A stretch of DNA of 29,727 nt from an uncultured Ruminococcus sp. (GTDB lineage Bacteria > Bacillota > Clostridia > Oscillospirales > Ruminococcaceae). The translations under genes were made by a program, and so were the position numbers. Below, one piece after another: positions 15,295-24,016 of this stretch. The notes under the pieces were generated by a model. It ran no database searches and was not told the origin of the DNA. It saw only the letters and a list, made by a program, of their open reading frames with translations. The DNA lies in assembly GCA_946537565.1 (NCBI GenBank), contig CAMNFW010000001.1, positions 1-29,727 on the forward strand, in the 5' to 3' direction. Numbering within the stretch: position 1 is the first letter of the stretch; the number at the start of each line of letters is the position of its first letter.

Positions 15295-16650
15295 TTATTT
15301 CTTTTTATGTTTGTCCATATATCTGTTGAGGAAGCCGATGTCATACTTTCCGCTGACAAATTCCGGCTGTTTTATTATTTCAAGCTGGAAGTCGATATTT
15401 GTATCCACACCCTCAACGATGAACTCAGAGAGTGCCCAGCGCATTTTTCTTATGGCATCGTCACGGCTGCTTCCGTGAGCGATAAGCTTGCTGATCATGG
15501 AGTCATAGTACGGAGTAATAGTATAACCCTGATACACCGCGCCGTCAATTCTTATTCCAGGGCCGCCGGGGACATAGAGAGCAGTAATAGTGCCGGGAGA
15601 AGGACGGAAGTTCATCTCCGGATTTTCAGCGTTTATCCTGCATTCAATGGCGTGGCCACGAAGCACGATATCCTCCTGAGTTACTTTAAGTGACTGACCG
15701 GCAGCAATTTCGATCTGAGCCTTGACGATATCAAAGCCGGTGACTTCTTCGGTTACAGGATGCTCCACCTGTATACGGGTATTCATTTCCATGAAGTAGA
15801 AATCACGGTTTTCGTCCACAAGAAATTCTATAGTTCCTGCGTTATAGTAGCCGCACTGTTTAGCAGCGGTTATGGCAGCCTTACCCATTTTTTCACGCAG
15901 CTCACAGTCAACGATAGGACTTGGGCATTCCTCGATGACCTTCTGGTTACGGCGCTGCATGGAGCAGTCTCTCTCGCCGAGATAGATATAATTTCCCTGT
16001 TTATCGGCGATTATCTGTATTTCAACGTGATGGGGATTGATGAGAAATTTCTCGATATAAACGGTATCATCACCAAAGAAGTTCTTAGCCTCCTGCTGAG
16101 CGGCAGTCATCTGGGTTTCCAGTTCTTTCGGGGAATCCACACGGCGGATACCTCTTCCGCCGCCGCCGGCAGACGCCTTTACGAGTATAGGATAGCCTGC
16201 TTTTTCGGCAATTTCAGCAGCCTCCTTCAGTGAAGATACAGCACCTTTTGAGCCGGGTATAACAGGAACACCGGCAGCAGCCATAGTTTCCTTGGCAGCA
16301 GCTTTATCTCCGAGCATTTCTATAGCTTTATATGAGGGACCGATGAAGACTATGCCGTTTTTTTCACAGAGCCGGGCAAACTCCGGATTTTCCGAGAGAA
16401 AGCCGAAGCCGGGGTGGATAGCTTCAGCGCCGGTATTTATAGCCGCCTGTATCATAGCGTCCTTATTAAGGTAGCTGTCTTTTGTAGCCGGCGGACCGAT
16501 GCAGACAGCTTCGTCAGCGATCTGGGCGTGAAGCGAATTTTTATCAGCAGTGGAATAGACCGCAACGCTGCGAATGCCAAGCTCACGGCAGGCTCGTATG
16601 ATGCGTACAGCGATCTCTCCTCTGTTGGCAATGAGTATTTTTCTTAGCAT
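15295..16650 (-). CDS. accC: Biotin carboxylase subunit of acetyl-CoA carboxylase
   Basis: The 451-residue protein is a standard biotin carboxylase. It opens KILIANRGEIAVRIIRAC, has the ATP-grasp glycine-rich loop KASAGGGGRGIR near 160-170, the EMNTRIQVEHPVTE catalytic region and a normal C-terminus. It carboxylates the biotin on AccB using ATP and bicarbonate. AAGGAG precedes the ATG. A 105-base gap to fabZ on the upstream side contains a GCCG/CGGC-flanked hairpin but no clear promoter. Confidence 0.97.
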   Translation of the reverse strand: MLRKILIANRGEIAVRIIRACRELGIRSVAVYSTADKNSLHAQIADEAVCIGPPATKDSYLNKDAMIQAAINTGAEAIHPGFGFLSENPEFARLCEKNGIVFIGPSYKAIEMLGDKAAAKETMAAAGVPVIPGSKGAVSSLKEAAEIAEKAGYPILVKASAGGGGRGIRRVDSPKELETQMTAAQQEAKNFFGDDTVYIEKFLINPHHVEIQIIADKQGNYIYLGERDCSMQRRNQKVIEECPSPIVDCELREKMGKAAITAAKQCGYYNAGTIEFLVDENRDFYFMEMNTRIQVEHPVTEEVTGFDIVKAQIEIAAGQSLKVTQEDIVLRGHAIECRINAENPEMNFRPSPGTITALYVPGGPGIRIDGAVYQGYTITPYYDSMISKLIAHGSSRDDAIRKMRWALSEFIVEGVDTNIDFQLEIIKQPEFVSGKYDIGFLNRYMDKHKKK

Positions 16651-16755
16651 TTAAAAATAATCTCCTTCAAGAGGCAAGAAGCGTGGATCAGACTCTGATA
16701 CTAACTACACCTATTTCATAATTGCCGAAGGCTGAAGGCTAACGGCGGATATAAA

Positions 16756-17199
16756 TTATTCCTTGTCAGTTATGACGAAGGTGATCTCACAGGTAACGGC
16801 TTTTTCGCCGCCTACAGTGGCAGTGGCTTTTCCGGTGCCGACAGGACCTCTCTGTCTTATAATTTCAACCTCCAGGTCAAGCACATCTCCGGGAACGACC
16901 TGACGGCGGAACCTTGCCTTTTCAATTCCTCCGAAAAGACCGATCTTTCCCTTGAATTCAGGCTTTGACAGCATACATACAGCACCAGCCTGCGCCAGCA
17001 TTTCCACCATGAGAACGCCGGGTGTTACAGGATATCCGGGAAAATGGCCCTTGAACCAGAAGTCATCTTCCTTGATATATTTTCTTGCATGGACTTTAAC
17101 ACCGACTTCCATATCAATGATCTCATCGATAAGCAGGAATGGGTCACGGTGGGGGATAATTTCCATTATCTGCTCTTTATTCATAAGTATATCAGCCAT
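16756..17199 (-). CDS. fabZ: 3-hydroxyacyl-ACP dehydratase
   Basis: The 147-residue hot-dog-fold enzyme has IIPHRDPFLLID and the catalytic GHFPGYPVTPGVLMVE, with His52 and Glu66. It dehydrates 3-hydroxyacyl-ACP in each elongation cycle. No fabA, fabM or second fabZ is present here, so how unsaturated chains arise, if at all, cannot be read from this window. AAGGAG lies 7 bases before the ATG. Confidence 0.96.
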   Translation of the reverse strand: MADILMNKEQIMEIIPHRDPFLLIDEIIDMEVGVKVHARKYIKEDDFWFKGHFPGYPVTPGVLMVEMLAQAGAVCMLSKPEFKGKIGLFGGIEKARFRRQVVPGDVLDLEVEIIRQRGPVGTGKATATVGGEKAVTCEITFVITDKE

Positions 17200-17234
17200 T
17201 TGTAAGCTCCTTTGTTTTTTAAAAATATTTATTA

Positions 17235-18011
17235 TTATAAGCTTTCCATTTCACTGCTCTGTTCATCAGCCTTATCAGCTTTTTCGTATATATCACGTTT
17301 TTTGATACCGCCTGGTTCCATGACGATCTCAATGACCTTGAATTCCGGATACAGATCCTCACCGACAATTATCCTGCGCTGCTTTTCCTCATATACTGCG
17401 CATATCACCATGAGTACCGCATAGGGCAGAGTGAATACATTTATCAGCACCGGCAATGCAGCAAACACAGCTGACAGCGGTACTCTGTGCTTTTCTTCTT
17501 TAAAGGTGTAAATTATCATGACAGCCAGGTAAACTGCCGCTGCTGCAACAGAGACCATACGATTTATGCACAGTGTCACAGGTATCAGAAACCCTCCGAT
17601 TATGACCGGAATTGTCTGCAATTCTCCGACAATGTTCAGCCTCTTGCCGAATAGCCCCACAGTGCTGAAAAGCGGCTCATTCCACTTGAAGGAGAAAGGT
17701 GTCTGGTAGAAATATCTTACTCCTATGAATAAAGATCCGGCTGCTGAAACGAGCAGCGCAGCCATACCTGCGATCGGTTCTAAGATACTGCTGAAGCAAG
17801 CAGGCAGGCATAATATGCCAACGATGAATGCGATGATATTCATTACCTTGTACATTTCAGTAAGAAGCCTGTATCTGCCCAATTTCTGGTGACCTTCAGC
17901 CGCAAGCTTGTTGTACTCCTCAGCCTCTTCAAAAGCCTCTGCACTGCCCGGAGAAAAACGTCCGGCTGTGATAATTTCAGGGGTGATGTATCTGAATCTG
18001 TCTGTTTTCAT
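17235..18011 (-). CDS. Unknown multi-pass membrane protein inside the fab operon
   Basis: I do not recognise this 258-residue protein. A soluble N-terminus of about 45 residues, rich in Glu and Ala, is followed by hydrophobic segments near 52-75, 80-98, 133-150, 153-168, 178-192 and 195-208. A charged C-terminal tail of about 50 residues ends EKADKADEQSSEMESL. There are no obvious catalytic motifs. It starts 11 bases after accB and ends 35 bases before fabZ, so it is co-transcribed with the fatty acid enzymes. Its ribosome site is poor (no GGAG within 15 bases of the ATG), which suggests coupling to accB or low expression. A membrane docking or sensing role for fatty acid synthesis is speculation from position only. 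Confidence 0.8.
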   Translation of the reverse strand: MKTDRFRYITPEIITAGRFSPGSAEAFEEAEEYNKLAAEGHQKLGRYRLLTEMYKVMNIIAFIVGILCLPACFSSILEPIAGMAALLVSAAGSLFIGVRYFYQTPFSFKWNEPLFSTVGLFGKRLNIVGELQTIPVIIGGFLIPVTLCINRMVSVAAAAVYLAVMIIYTFKEEKHRVPLSAVFAALPVLINVFTLPYAVLMVICAVYEEKQRRIIVGEDLYPEFKVIEIVMEPGGIKKRDIYEKADKADEQSSEMESL

Positions 18012-18022
18012 GGAACGTGCTT

Positions 18023-18499
18023 TTATTTGATTATCATTATCGGCTGGTCATATTCAACAGCCTGACCGTCAGTGACAAGGATGCGGTCAACAACTCCGTC
18101 GAAGTCGGACTGTATCTCGTTCATAAGCTTCATGGACTCGATTATCATTATAACATCGCCTTTTTTCACCTTGTCGCCCACTTTTACAAATGGAGGCTTA
18201 TCCGGTGAAGGAGACTGATAGAAAGTACCGACAATAGGCGATTTTATGATATTTCCGCTGAATTCTGGTTCAGGCTTTGACGGATTTTCCGCAGGCATTG
18301 CCGGAGCCGGAGCTGCCGCCGGAGCATTGCCGGAAGGCGGAAAGCCGAAAGGCAGCGGAGGCGGTGCAGTTTTTCTGCCCTTGACAGTGATAGTTTTGTC
18401 ACCGTCTGTGATGGTGATTTCCGAAAGCTCCTTCTGATTAACTATGTCCGCAAGCTTCTCTATAGTTTCAAGGTCGAACTGACCATATATTTTATTCAT
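18023..18499 (-). CDS. accB: Biotin carboxyl carrier protein of acetyl-CoA carboxylase
   Basis: The 158-residue protein has a helical N-terminus, a Pro/Ala-rich linker (about 45-78) and a biotinyl domain from 82. The biotin lysine is Lys124 in ESMKLMNEI, and the thumb region SPIVGTFYQSPSPD characteristic of AccB is present. It shuttles carboxybiotin between AccC and AccA/AccD. It lies 12 bases after fabF. accB is separated from accC by two genes, whereas many operons have them adjacent. Confidence 0.96.
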   Translation of the reverse strand: MNKIYGQFDLETIEKLADIVNQKELSEITITDGDKTITVKGRKTAPPPLPFGFPPSGNAPAAAPAPAMPAENPSKPEPEFSGNIIKSPIVGTFYQSPSPDKPPFVKVGDKVKKGDVIMIIESMKLMNEIQSDFDGVVDRILVTDGQAVEYDQPIMIIK

Positions 18500-18511
18500 T
18501 TCATGTTCTCC

Positions 18512-19768
18512 TTAGTCGTTTACTTTTTTGAAGCAGAGTGTGGCGTTATGACCGCCGAATCCGAGGGAATTGGAAAGCGCTGCACGAACCTCCTGCTGTA
18601 CATTTCCGTTTATGCAGTAGTCCAGGTCACATTCTTCATCAGGCTCAGTTGTTCCCACGGTTGCATGAATGAAGCCTTCCTGTATTGACTTGGCAACAAC
18701 GATAGCTTCAACAGCGCCTGCTGCACCAAGAAGATGACCGATCATGGATTTGGTGGAATTTATCTTGACGTTCTTTGCATCATCACCGAAGGCAAGCTTG
18801 ATAGCCGCTGTCTCATATTTATCATTAAGACCGGTAGATGTGCCGTGGGCGTTGATATAATCCACATCAGAGGGTTTAAGACCAGCCTCCTGCATTGCCA
18901 GGGACATTCCCATGCCAGCAGCCTCACCGCCGGGCATAGGTGAAGTCATATGATAACCGTCACAGGTTGCGCCGTAGCCGGCAATTTCAGCGTATATCTT
19001 AGCGCCTCTTGCCTTTGCGTGTTCATATTCTTCAAGAATAAGGATACCGCTGCCTTCTCCGAGAACAAAGCCGCTTCTGTTTTTATCGAAAGGGATAGAA
19101 GCCTTTTCCAGCTCACCGCATTTGGTGAGAGCCTTCATATTTGCGAAAGCGCCGTAGGTAAACTCATCACGGGTAGATTCAGTACCGCCTGCGATGCAGA
19201 CGTCCAGATAGCCGTCCTTGATCTTTCTGAAAGCCTCGCCGATAGAGTGAGCGCCGGAGGCGCAGGCAGTTGTAATATCAAAATTTGCACCTCTGAAACC
19301 GGTCTTCATTGAGATAGTTCCTGCTGCCATATTGCTTATCATCATGGGTACAAAGAATACGGACACTCTTCCCGGACCCTTTTCAAGATACTTGTTATGC
19401 TCGCTTAGTGTCAGGTCAATTCCGCCGATGCCGGAGCCGACTATAACGCCAGCTCGGTAACGGTCTATGTCAGAGAAATCACTGCCGGCATCTTCAAGCG
19501 CTTCATGGGCAGCTACAACTGCAAATTTTGTGAATCTGTCCATGCGCTTTGCTTCTTTTTTATCGAAGCAGCCGGGGATATCGTAATATTCCTCCTCATT
19601 GAATCCACGGACAAAGCCGGCGATCTTTACGCCTGTGCGCTCTGTATCGAATGTATCAATATAGGAGATGCCCAGTTTGTTGGCTTTGATGCCCTCCCAG
19701 AATTTTTCTGTTCCCACACCGAGGGAGGTAACAGCTCCCATACCGGTAATTACAACTCTTCTGCTCAT
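18512..19768 (-). CDS. fabF: 3-oxoacyl-ACP synthase II
   Basis: The 418-residue condensing enzyme has the Cys-His-His triad: Cys169 in TTACASGAHS, His308 in NAHGTST and His345 in GHLLGAAGA. It elongates acyl-ACP with malonyl-ACP. It is the only elongating synthase in the cluster (no fabB). AAAGGA lies about 8 bases before the ATG. A 159-base structured intercistronic region separates it from fabG. Confidence 0.97.
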   Translation of the reverse strand: MSRRVVITGMGAVTSLGVGTEKFWEGIKANKLGISYIDTFDTERTGVKIAGFVRGFNEEEYYDIPGCFDKKEAKRMDRFTKFAVVAAHEALEDAGSDFSDIDRYRAGVIVGSGIGGIDLTLSEHNKYLEKGPGRVSVFFVPMMISNMAAGTISMKTGFRGANFDITTACASGAHSIGEAFRKIKDGYLDVCIAGGTESTRDEFTYGAFANMKALTKCGELEKASIPFDKNRSGFVLGEGSGILILEEYEHAKARGAKIYAEIAGYGATCDGYHMTSPMPGGEAAGMGMSLAMQEAGLKPSDVDYINAHGTSTGLNDKYETAAIKLAFGDDAKNVKINSTKSMIGHLLGAAGAVEAIVVAKSIQEGFIHATVGTTEPDEECDLDYCINGNVQQEVRAALSNSLGFGGHNATLCFKKVND

Positions 19769-19841
19769 ATTTTATTCCTTTCGGTTTTTCTTTGGGTAAA
19801 CCCTTATTCGGGAAAGTTCGTTTAAAAGAGCCGTTCCCAGA

Positions 19842-19879
19842 CTCCTTTCCGGAAGCTTTAAGCTTTGCGGCGGAAGGAG
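19842..19879 (-). other. Intercistronic hairpin between fabG and fabF
   Basis: On the minus strand CTCCTTCCG (19879-19871) pairs with CGGAAAGGAG (19851-19842) with one bulged A. AAGC/GCTT can close a smaller inner stem in the loop. No T-run follows directly, so it is more likely a processing, stability or attenuation element than a terminator. A second small inverted repeat (GGGT/ACCC, about 19793-19803) lies near the fabF ribosome site. Confidence 0.45.
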
Positions 19880-19927
19880 CTTTCAATTATTTATCACAAT
19901 GATGCCAGAATACGGACTGCGGTCTGG

Positions 19928-20668
19928 TCACATTGAAAGTCCGCCGGATATTTCAATCACCTGACCGGATACATAAGAGGCATCGTCTGATACCAGGAAT
20001 GACACAACAGAGGCGATCTCTTCAGGCTCGCCGTATCTTCTGAGGGCGACAGCCTCGATCATTTTTGCCTTAAGCTCATCTGAAAGCACATCGGTCATAG
20101 GTGTGCGGATAAGACCTGGAGCAACGGCATTGCAGGTGATATTTCTGGAGCCGTATTCCTTTGCAACGCTCTTTGTCATACCGATAATAGCAGCCTTTGA
20201 AGCTGAATAGTTGACCTGACCGGGATTGCCGTAAAGACCTGCAACGGAAGCCACATTAACTATCCTGCCGTGTTTTTGTCTCATCATAACCGAGCAGACC
20301 AGCTTCATCATATTGAAAACACTTTTCTGGTTTACAGCGATAACGGTGTCATAATCTGTTTCTTTCATTCTTGCAAGGAGAGCATCCTTTGTGATGCCGG
20401 CATTATTGACCAGAGCATCAATGGTGCCGAAGTCAGCTTTTGCAGCCTTGACCATTGCCTCGCAGTCCTCATATTTTGAAACATCAGCTGCATAGCATTC
20501 AGCTTTAACGCCGAAGGCTCTGCATTCCTCTGCAACGGCTTCTGCCTTTTCCTTGTCACCGTCGCTGGGATAGTGGTTTATCACTACATTGAAACCGTCT
20601 TTAGCCAGTCTTTTTGCTATACAAGCACCGATACCCTGGGAAGCACCGGTAATTAATGCTGTTGCCAT
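19928..20668 (-). CDS. fabG: 3-oxoacyl-ACP reductase
   Basis: The 246-residue short-chain dehydrogenase has the NADPH motif TGASQGIG (7-14) and the catalytic Ser141, Tyr154 and Lys158 in NVASVAG and YSASK. It ends SYVSGQVIEISGGLSM, the usual FabG terminus. It reduces 3-oxoacyl-ACP. The ATG at 20668 follows GGAGG by about 9 bases; an upstream in-frame ATG at 20713 would add 15 residues that do not belong to the family. A TATAAT-like box at 20759-20754 in the fabK-fabG gap hints at an internal promoter, but I see no good -35 box. Confidence 0.95.
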   Translation of the reverse strand: MATALITGASQGIGACIAKRLAKDGFNVVINHYPSDGDKEKAEAVAEECRAFGVKAECYAADVSKYEDCEAMVKAAKADFGTIDALVNNAGITKDALLARMKETDYDTVIAVNQKSVFNMMKLVCSVMMRQKHGRIVNVASVAGLYGNPGQVNYSASKAAIIGMTKSVAKEYGSRNITCNAVAPGLIRTPMTDVLSDELKAKMIEAVALRRYGEPEEIASVVSFLVSDDASYVSGQVIEISGGLSM

Positions 20669-20818
20669 ATTCTCTATACCTCCGAAAATTTTAATGCGGA
20701 ACTCAGGATCCATAAATAATTGCAGCTGCTGATAAATATGTTCAGACAGAAAAATTATAGATCACAGCTTTTTTATCGATGTAAAGCGATACATTAATTA
20801 TGGATTCTGCATTATGAA

Positions 20819-21745
20819 TTAATATTTAAGCAGCTTTTCAGCCTGCTCCATGATCTCTTTTACGATCTCAGCGCAGGGTTTGATATCATTTATCATGCCG
20901 GCAATTGCGCCGCAGAGGAATGAACCTTCATCAAGGTTTCCGTCCTGAACAGCCTTGCGGAGCGAGCCGAGAGTGATCTGCTCGAACTCATCAGGAGAAA
21001 GGCTGCCGTCCTTTTCGCCGTTTGCCAGCTTCTTTGAAAATTTAGTCTTAATATTTCTGCACGGATGACCGGTGTATCTTCCGGTTACCACGCTGTCGGT
21101 GTCCTTAGCCTTTACCACCAGCTCTTTGAAGGTGGGATGTATCTGGCATTCCTCAGAGGCAAGGAAACGTGTACCCAGCTGAACACCCTCGGCGCCCAGC
21201 ATAAAGCTTGCAGCAACACCTCTTCCGTCACCGATTCCGCCGGCTGCAATTACAGGTATTTCCAGTGCATCAACTACCTGCGGCACAAGACACATTGTTG
21301 TATTCTCACCGATATGTCCGCCGGATTCAGTACCCTCAGCCACAACTGCATCTGCACCGGCTCTTTCCATTCTCTTTGCCAGAGCAACAGAAGGGATAAC
21401 GGGTATGACCTTGATGCCGGCTTCTTTCCAAGCCGGGATATACTTTCCGGGATTTCCGGCACCTGTGGTGACAACAGCTACCTTCTCATCAATGCACAGC
21501 TGAGCCAGGTCATCAGCGTTGGGGCTCATCATCATAATGTTAACGCCGAAGGGTTTATCAGTCTTTTCCTTGCAAAGACGTATCTGTTCACGGAGATAGT
21601 CGATAGGAGCGCTTCCTCCTGCGATAAGTCCTACACCGCCGGCGTTTGAAACGGCAGCAGCCAGATTGTGTTCAGCGATCCATGCCATACCGCCCTGGAT
21701 AAGGGGATACTCACAGCCTAAAAGCTCGGTAATGCGTGTTTTCAT
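20819..21745 (-). CDS. fabK: Enoyl-ACP reductase II (FMN-dependent)
   Basis: The 308-residue TIM-barrel flavoprotein has YPLIQGGMAWIAEHNLAAAV at the start, a GTESGGHIG segment and AAGGIGDGRG and GAEGVQLGTRF motifs for FMN phosphate binding. The nitronate monooxygenase family is similar, but the position between fabH and fabG in a cluster with no fabI, fabL or fabV makes FabK by far the best call. It performs the last reduction of each cycle. AAGGAG precedes the ATG at 21745. FabK-type reductases are typically insensitive to triclosan. Confidence 0.93.
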   Translation of the reverse strand: MKTRITELLGCEYPLIQGGMAWIAEHNLAAAVSNAGGVGLIAGGSAPIDYLREQIRLCKEKTDKPFGVNIMMMSPNADDLAQLCIDEKVAVVTTGAGNPGKYIPAWKEAGIKVIPVIPSVALAKRMERAGADAVVAEGTESGGHIGENTTMCLVPQVVDALEIPVIAAGGIGDGRGVAASFMLGAEGVQLGTRFLASEECQIHPTFKELVVKAKDTDSVVTGRYTGHPCRNIKTKFSKKLANGEKDGSLSPDEFEQITLGSLRKAVQDGNLDEGSFLCGAIAGMINDIKPCAEIVKEIMEQAEKLLKY

Positions 21746-21832
21746 AGTTTTACTCCTTTATCAGTCATTGCAGAAGGCTCAGCAGTGACCGCAATATATT
21801 TTTTTGATCTGTTGATAGATCCGGAACCGGGA

Positions 21833-22825
21833 TCAGTATTCCAGAATGATTCCGCCGTAGGTAAGACCTGCTCCGAAACCGATGAGGGCAAGCTTCTGTC
21901 CACGCTTGATAAGACCCTTTTCAATGCCTTCATTCAGTGCAAGGGGAATTGATGCGCTGGAGGTGTTTCCAAAGTGGTCGAGGGTGATAATGAATTTTTC
22001 CATAGGCACATTCAGATATCTGGCAGCAGTTTCTATTATGCGGACATTAGCCTGATGAGGAATGAACCAGTCGATATCATCAGCGGTTATGCCGGATTTT
22101 TCGGCAGCCAGCTCGAAGGAGCGGGGAAGTATCTTGACAGCGAATTTATATACAGCCTTTCCGTCCTGATAAAGCTTATGCAGGGGATTGCTGGTGAAAT
22201 TATCAGTGAAGCCGGGAGCTGGTTCAGTTTTTACTTCCGGGGCAACATTCAGCGCTCTTGCACAGAGATAAGCCGCACCGCTGCCGTCTGAGCCAAGGTG
22301 AGAGGAATAAAGCTTATCTGAACGCTCGATCACCGCAGCAGCTGCGCTGTCACCGAAAAGTATGCAGCTTGACCTGTCACTGAAATCAAGAAAACGTGAA
22401 AGAGCTTCGGTGGATACCACAAGGGCATATTTCATAGAGCTGTCGGTTTCAAGAAAACGGCGGGCAGTATCCGTACCGTACACGAAACCTGTGCAGGCAG
22501 CGTTAACATCAAAGGCAGCGGCATTTACAGCTCCGATCTCGTGCTGTATAACGCTTGCCATGCTGGGAGTATGAAAGTCTGAGGTTGCGGTGCTGACAAT
22601 GACTAAACCGATATCAGCCGGGTCGATCCCGGCTCTTTCAACAGCCTGGAGAGCAGCCTGTTTTCCCATATACCAGTTAGGCTCCCAGCCAGCCATAGGA
22701 CGCTCAGTGATTCCGGTCCGGGAGCGTATCCACTCATCGTTAGTATCAATGAATTTTTTGAAGTCATCATTGACCAGCTTCTGTTCAGGGACGTAGCTGC
22801 CTAAGCTAAGGATATTAATGCCCAT
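21833..22825 (-). CDS. fabH: 3-oxoacyl-ACP synthase III (chain-priming)
   Basis: The 330-residue enzyme has the triad Cys111 (NAACTGF), His257 (FIPHQAN) and Asn287 (HFGNTSSAS). It condenses an acyl-CoA primer with malonyl-ACP; in many Gram-positive bacteria branched acyl-CoA is accepted, which is relevant to the VOR-type operon nearby. Primer preference cannot be read from sequence by eye. It is the first gene of the minus-strand operon, with AGGAG before the ATG at 22825. The 87-base gap to fabK contains short GATC-rich hairpins but no T-run on the coding strand. Confidence 0.96.
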   Translation of the reverse strand: MGINILSLGSYVPEQKLVNDDFKKFIDTNDEWIRSRTGITERPMAGWEPNWYMGKQAALQAVERAGIDPADIGLVIVSTATSDFHTPSMASVIQHEIGAVNAAAFDVNAACTGFVYGTDTARRFLETDSSMKYALVVSTEALSRFLDFSDRSSCILFGDSAAAAVIERSDKLYSSHLGSDGSGAAYLCARALNVAPEVKTEPAPGFTDNFTSNPLHKLYQDGKAVYKFAVKILPRSFELAAEKSGITADDIDWFIPHQANVRIIETAARYLNVPMEKFIITLDHFGNTSSASIPLALNEGIEKGLIKRGQKLALIGFGAGLTYGGIILEY

Positions 22826-23083
22826 TTGTTTTCTCCTTTTTGAAAATTATTAAAAAACAGTTGTAAATCATGAGATTTTATGTTATTATAGATATTACAA
22901 GGTATAATGTAACAATACCATACACTATATATTGTAAATCATTTTTAGTTTTTTTGCAATGATATTTTATTTCTTTATTTCTCTTAACTGAAAATATCGG
23001 CATTTTAAACAAAGTTGATCGAATGCTATTGGTGCAATTTTACAATGTTTTGTGTACAACATACAGAAAGGAAGTTTTAAATT
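22826..23083. promoter_or_regulatory. Divergent control region between the fabH and fabD operons
   Basis: This 258-base A/T-rich gap must hold the promoters of both operons. A TATAAT box faces fabH (22890-22885) and another faces fabD (22903-22908), but I find no convincing -35 box for either. Between and beside them lie GGTAT-N9-ATACC (22901-22919) and a direct repeat TTGTAAATCAT at 22861-22871 and 22932-22942. These are candidate binding sites for a shared regulator. They do not match the FapR or FabT consensus as I know them, and no regulator gene is in the cluster. Confidence 0.55.
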
Positions 23084-24016
23084 ATGACAATATCACTATT
23101 TTCAGGACAGGGTTCCCAGTATCCTGGAATGGGCAGGGATATCCTCAAAGCTTATCCCCATACAGGTAAAATATACGATATAGCTTCTGATGTTCTTGGA
23201 AGAGACATAAGATCCCTTTGTTTCGACAGCACTGAGGAGGAGCTGGCTAAGACTATCAACGCTCAGCCGGCAATACTTGTAACATCTCTTGTGTGCATTT
23301 CTGCCGCAATAAACAAGGGCCATGAGGCTGGCACACCTTTCACCTTTGACGGTGTTGCCGGTCATTCACTGGGCGAGTATGCTGCTATGGCAATGTCCGG
23401 AATGATATCGCTGGAGGACGTTTTCACACTCATCAAGGCGAGGTCTGAGGCTATGGATGAAGCTGCACGGGAGTCCAGCGGCGCAATGGCTGCTGTTCTC
23501 AAGATAGACCCTGAAAAGGTTGAAGAGGTCTGCGCCGGCGCAAAAAACTATGCCGCTGCTGTAAACTACAATTCCCCCCAGCAGACCGTTATCGCCGGAA
23601 CACCGGAGGGTATCGCAGAGGTGAGCGAGATATTTGCCGGAATGAAGGCAAGAGTAGTTCCGCTTAAGGTGGCAGGAGCCTTCCATTCAAAGCTGATGCA
23701 GTCTGCTGCGGACAGGTTCTATGAGACTGCAAAGACCATAAATTTCAGGGAGCCTCAGGTGAAATATTTCTCTAATGTCACCGGCGGCGAGCTGACTGAT
23801 TTTTCGGATATGGCATCGCTTCTTGCAAAGCATATTGTATCTCCTGTGCGCTTTACATCGGAGCTGGAGGCTATGCAGGCTCAGGGCGCTGATTGCTTTG
23901 CCGAATTCGGCCCCGGAAAGACCCTGACCGGACTTGTAAAGAAAACCCTCAAAGGCGTTAAAGCCTTCAATATTGAAAATACCGCAACTCTTGAAGGAGC
24001 TGATATATATGGATAA
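23084..24016 (+). CDS. fabD: Malonyl-CoA:ACP transacylase
   Basis: The 310-residue acyltransferase has FSGQGSQYPGMG, the nucleophile Ser95 in GHSLGEYAA and His201 in GAFHSKLM. It loads malonate onto ACP. It supplies the one step missing from the minus-strand fab operon yet is encoded divergently, at the head of an operon with aroE and aroK. AAAGGAAG precedes the ATG. Its stop overlaps aroE by 8 bases. Confidence 0.96.
   Translation: MTISLFSGQGSQYPGMGRDILKAYPHTGKIYDIASDVLGRDIRSLCFDSTEEELAKTINAQPAILVTSLVCISAAINKGHEAGTPFTFDGVAGHSLGEYAAMAMSGMISLEDVFTLIKARSEAMDEAARESSGAMAAVLKIDPEKVEEVCAGAKNYAAAVNYNSPQQTVIAGTPEGIAEVSEIFAGMKARVVPLKVAGAFHSKLMQSAADRFYETAKTINFREPQVKYFSNVTGGELTDFSDMASLLAKHIVSPVRFTSELEAMQAQGADCFAEFGPGKTLTGLVKKTLKGVKAFNIENTATLEGADIYG

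Noticed and set aside
20741..20790. Internal promoter before fabG
   Set aside because: A TATAAT box is present, but the best -35 candidate (TTTACA) is 20 bases away, too far for a confident call.
20819..21745. Nitronate monooxygenase in place of FabK
   Set aside because: The fold is shared, but the gene sits between fabH and fabG and is the only candidate enoyl reductase of the cluster.
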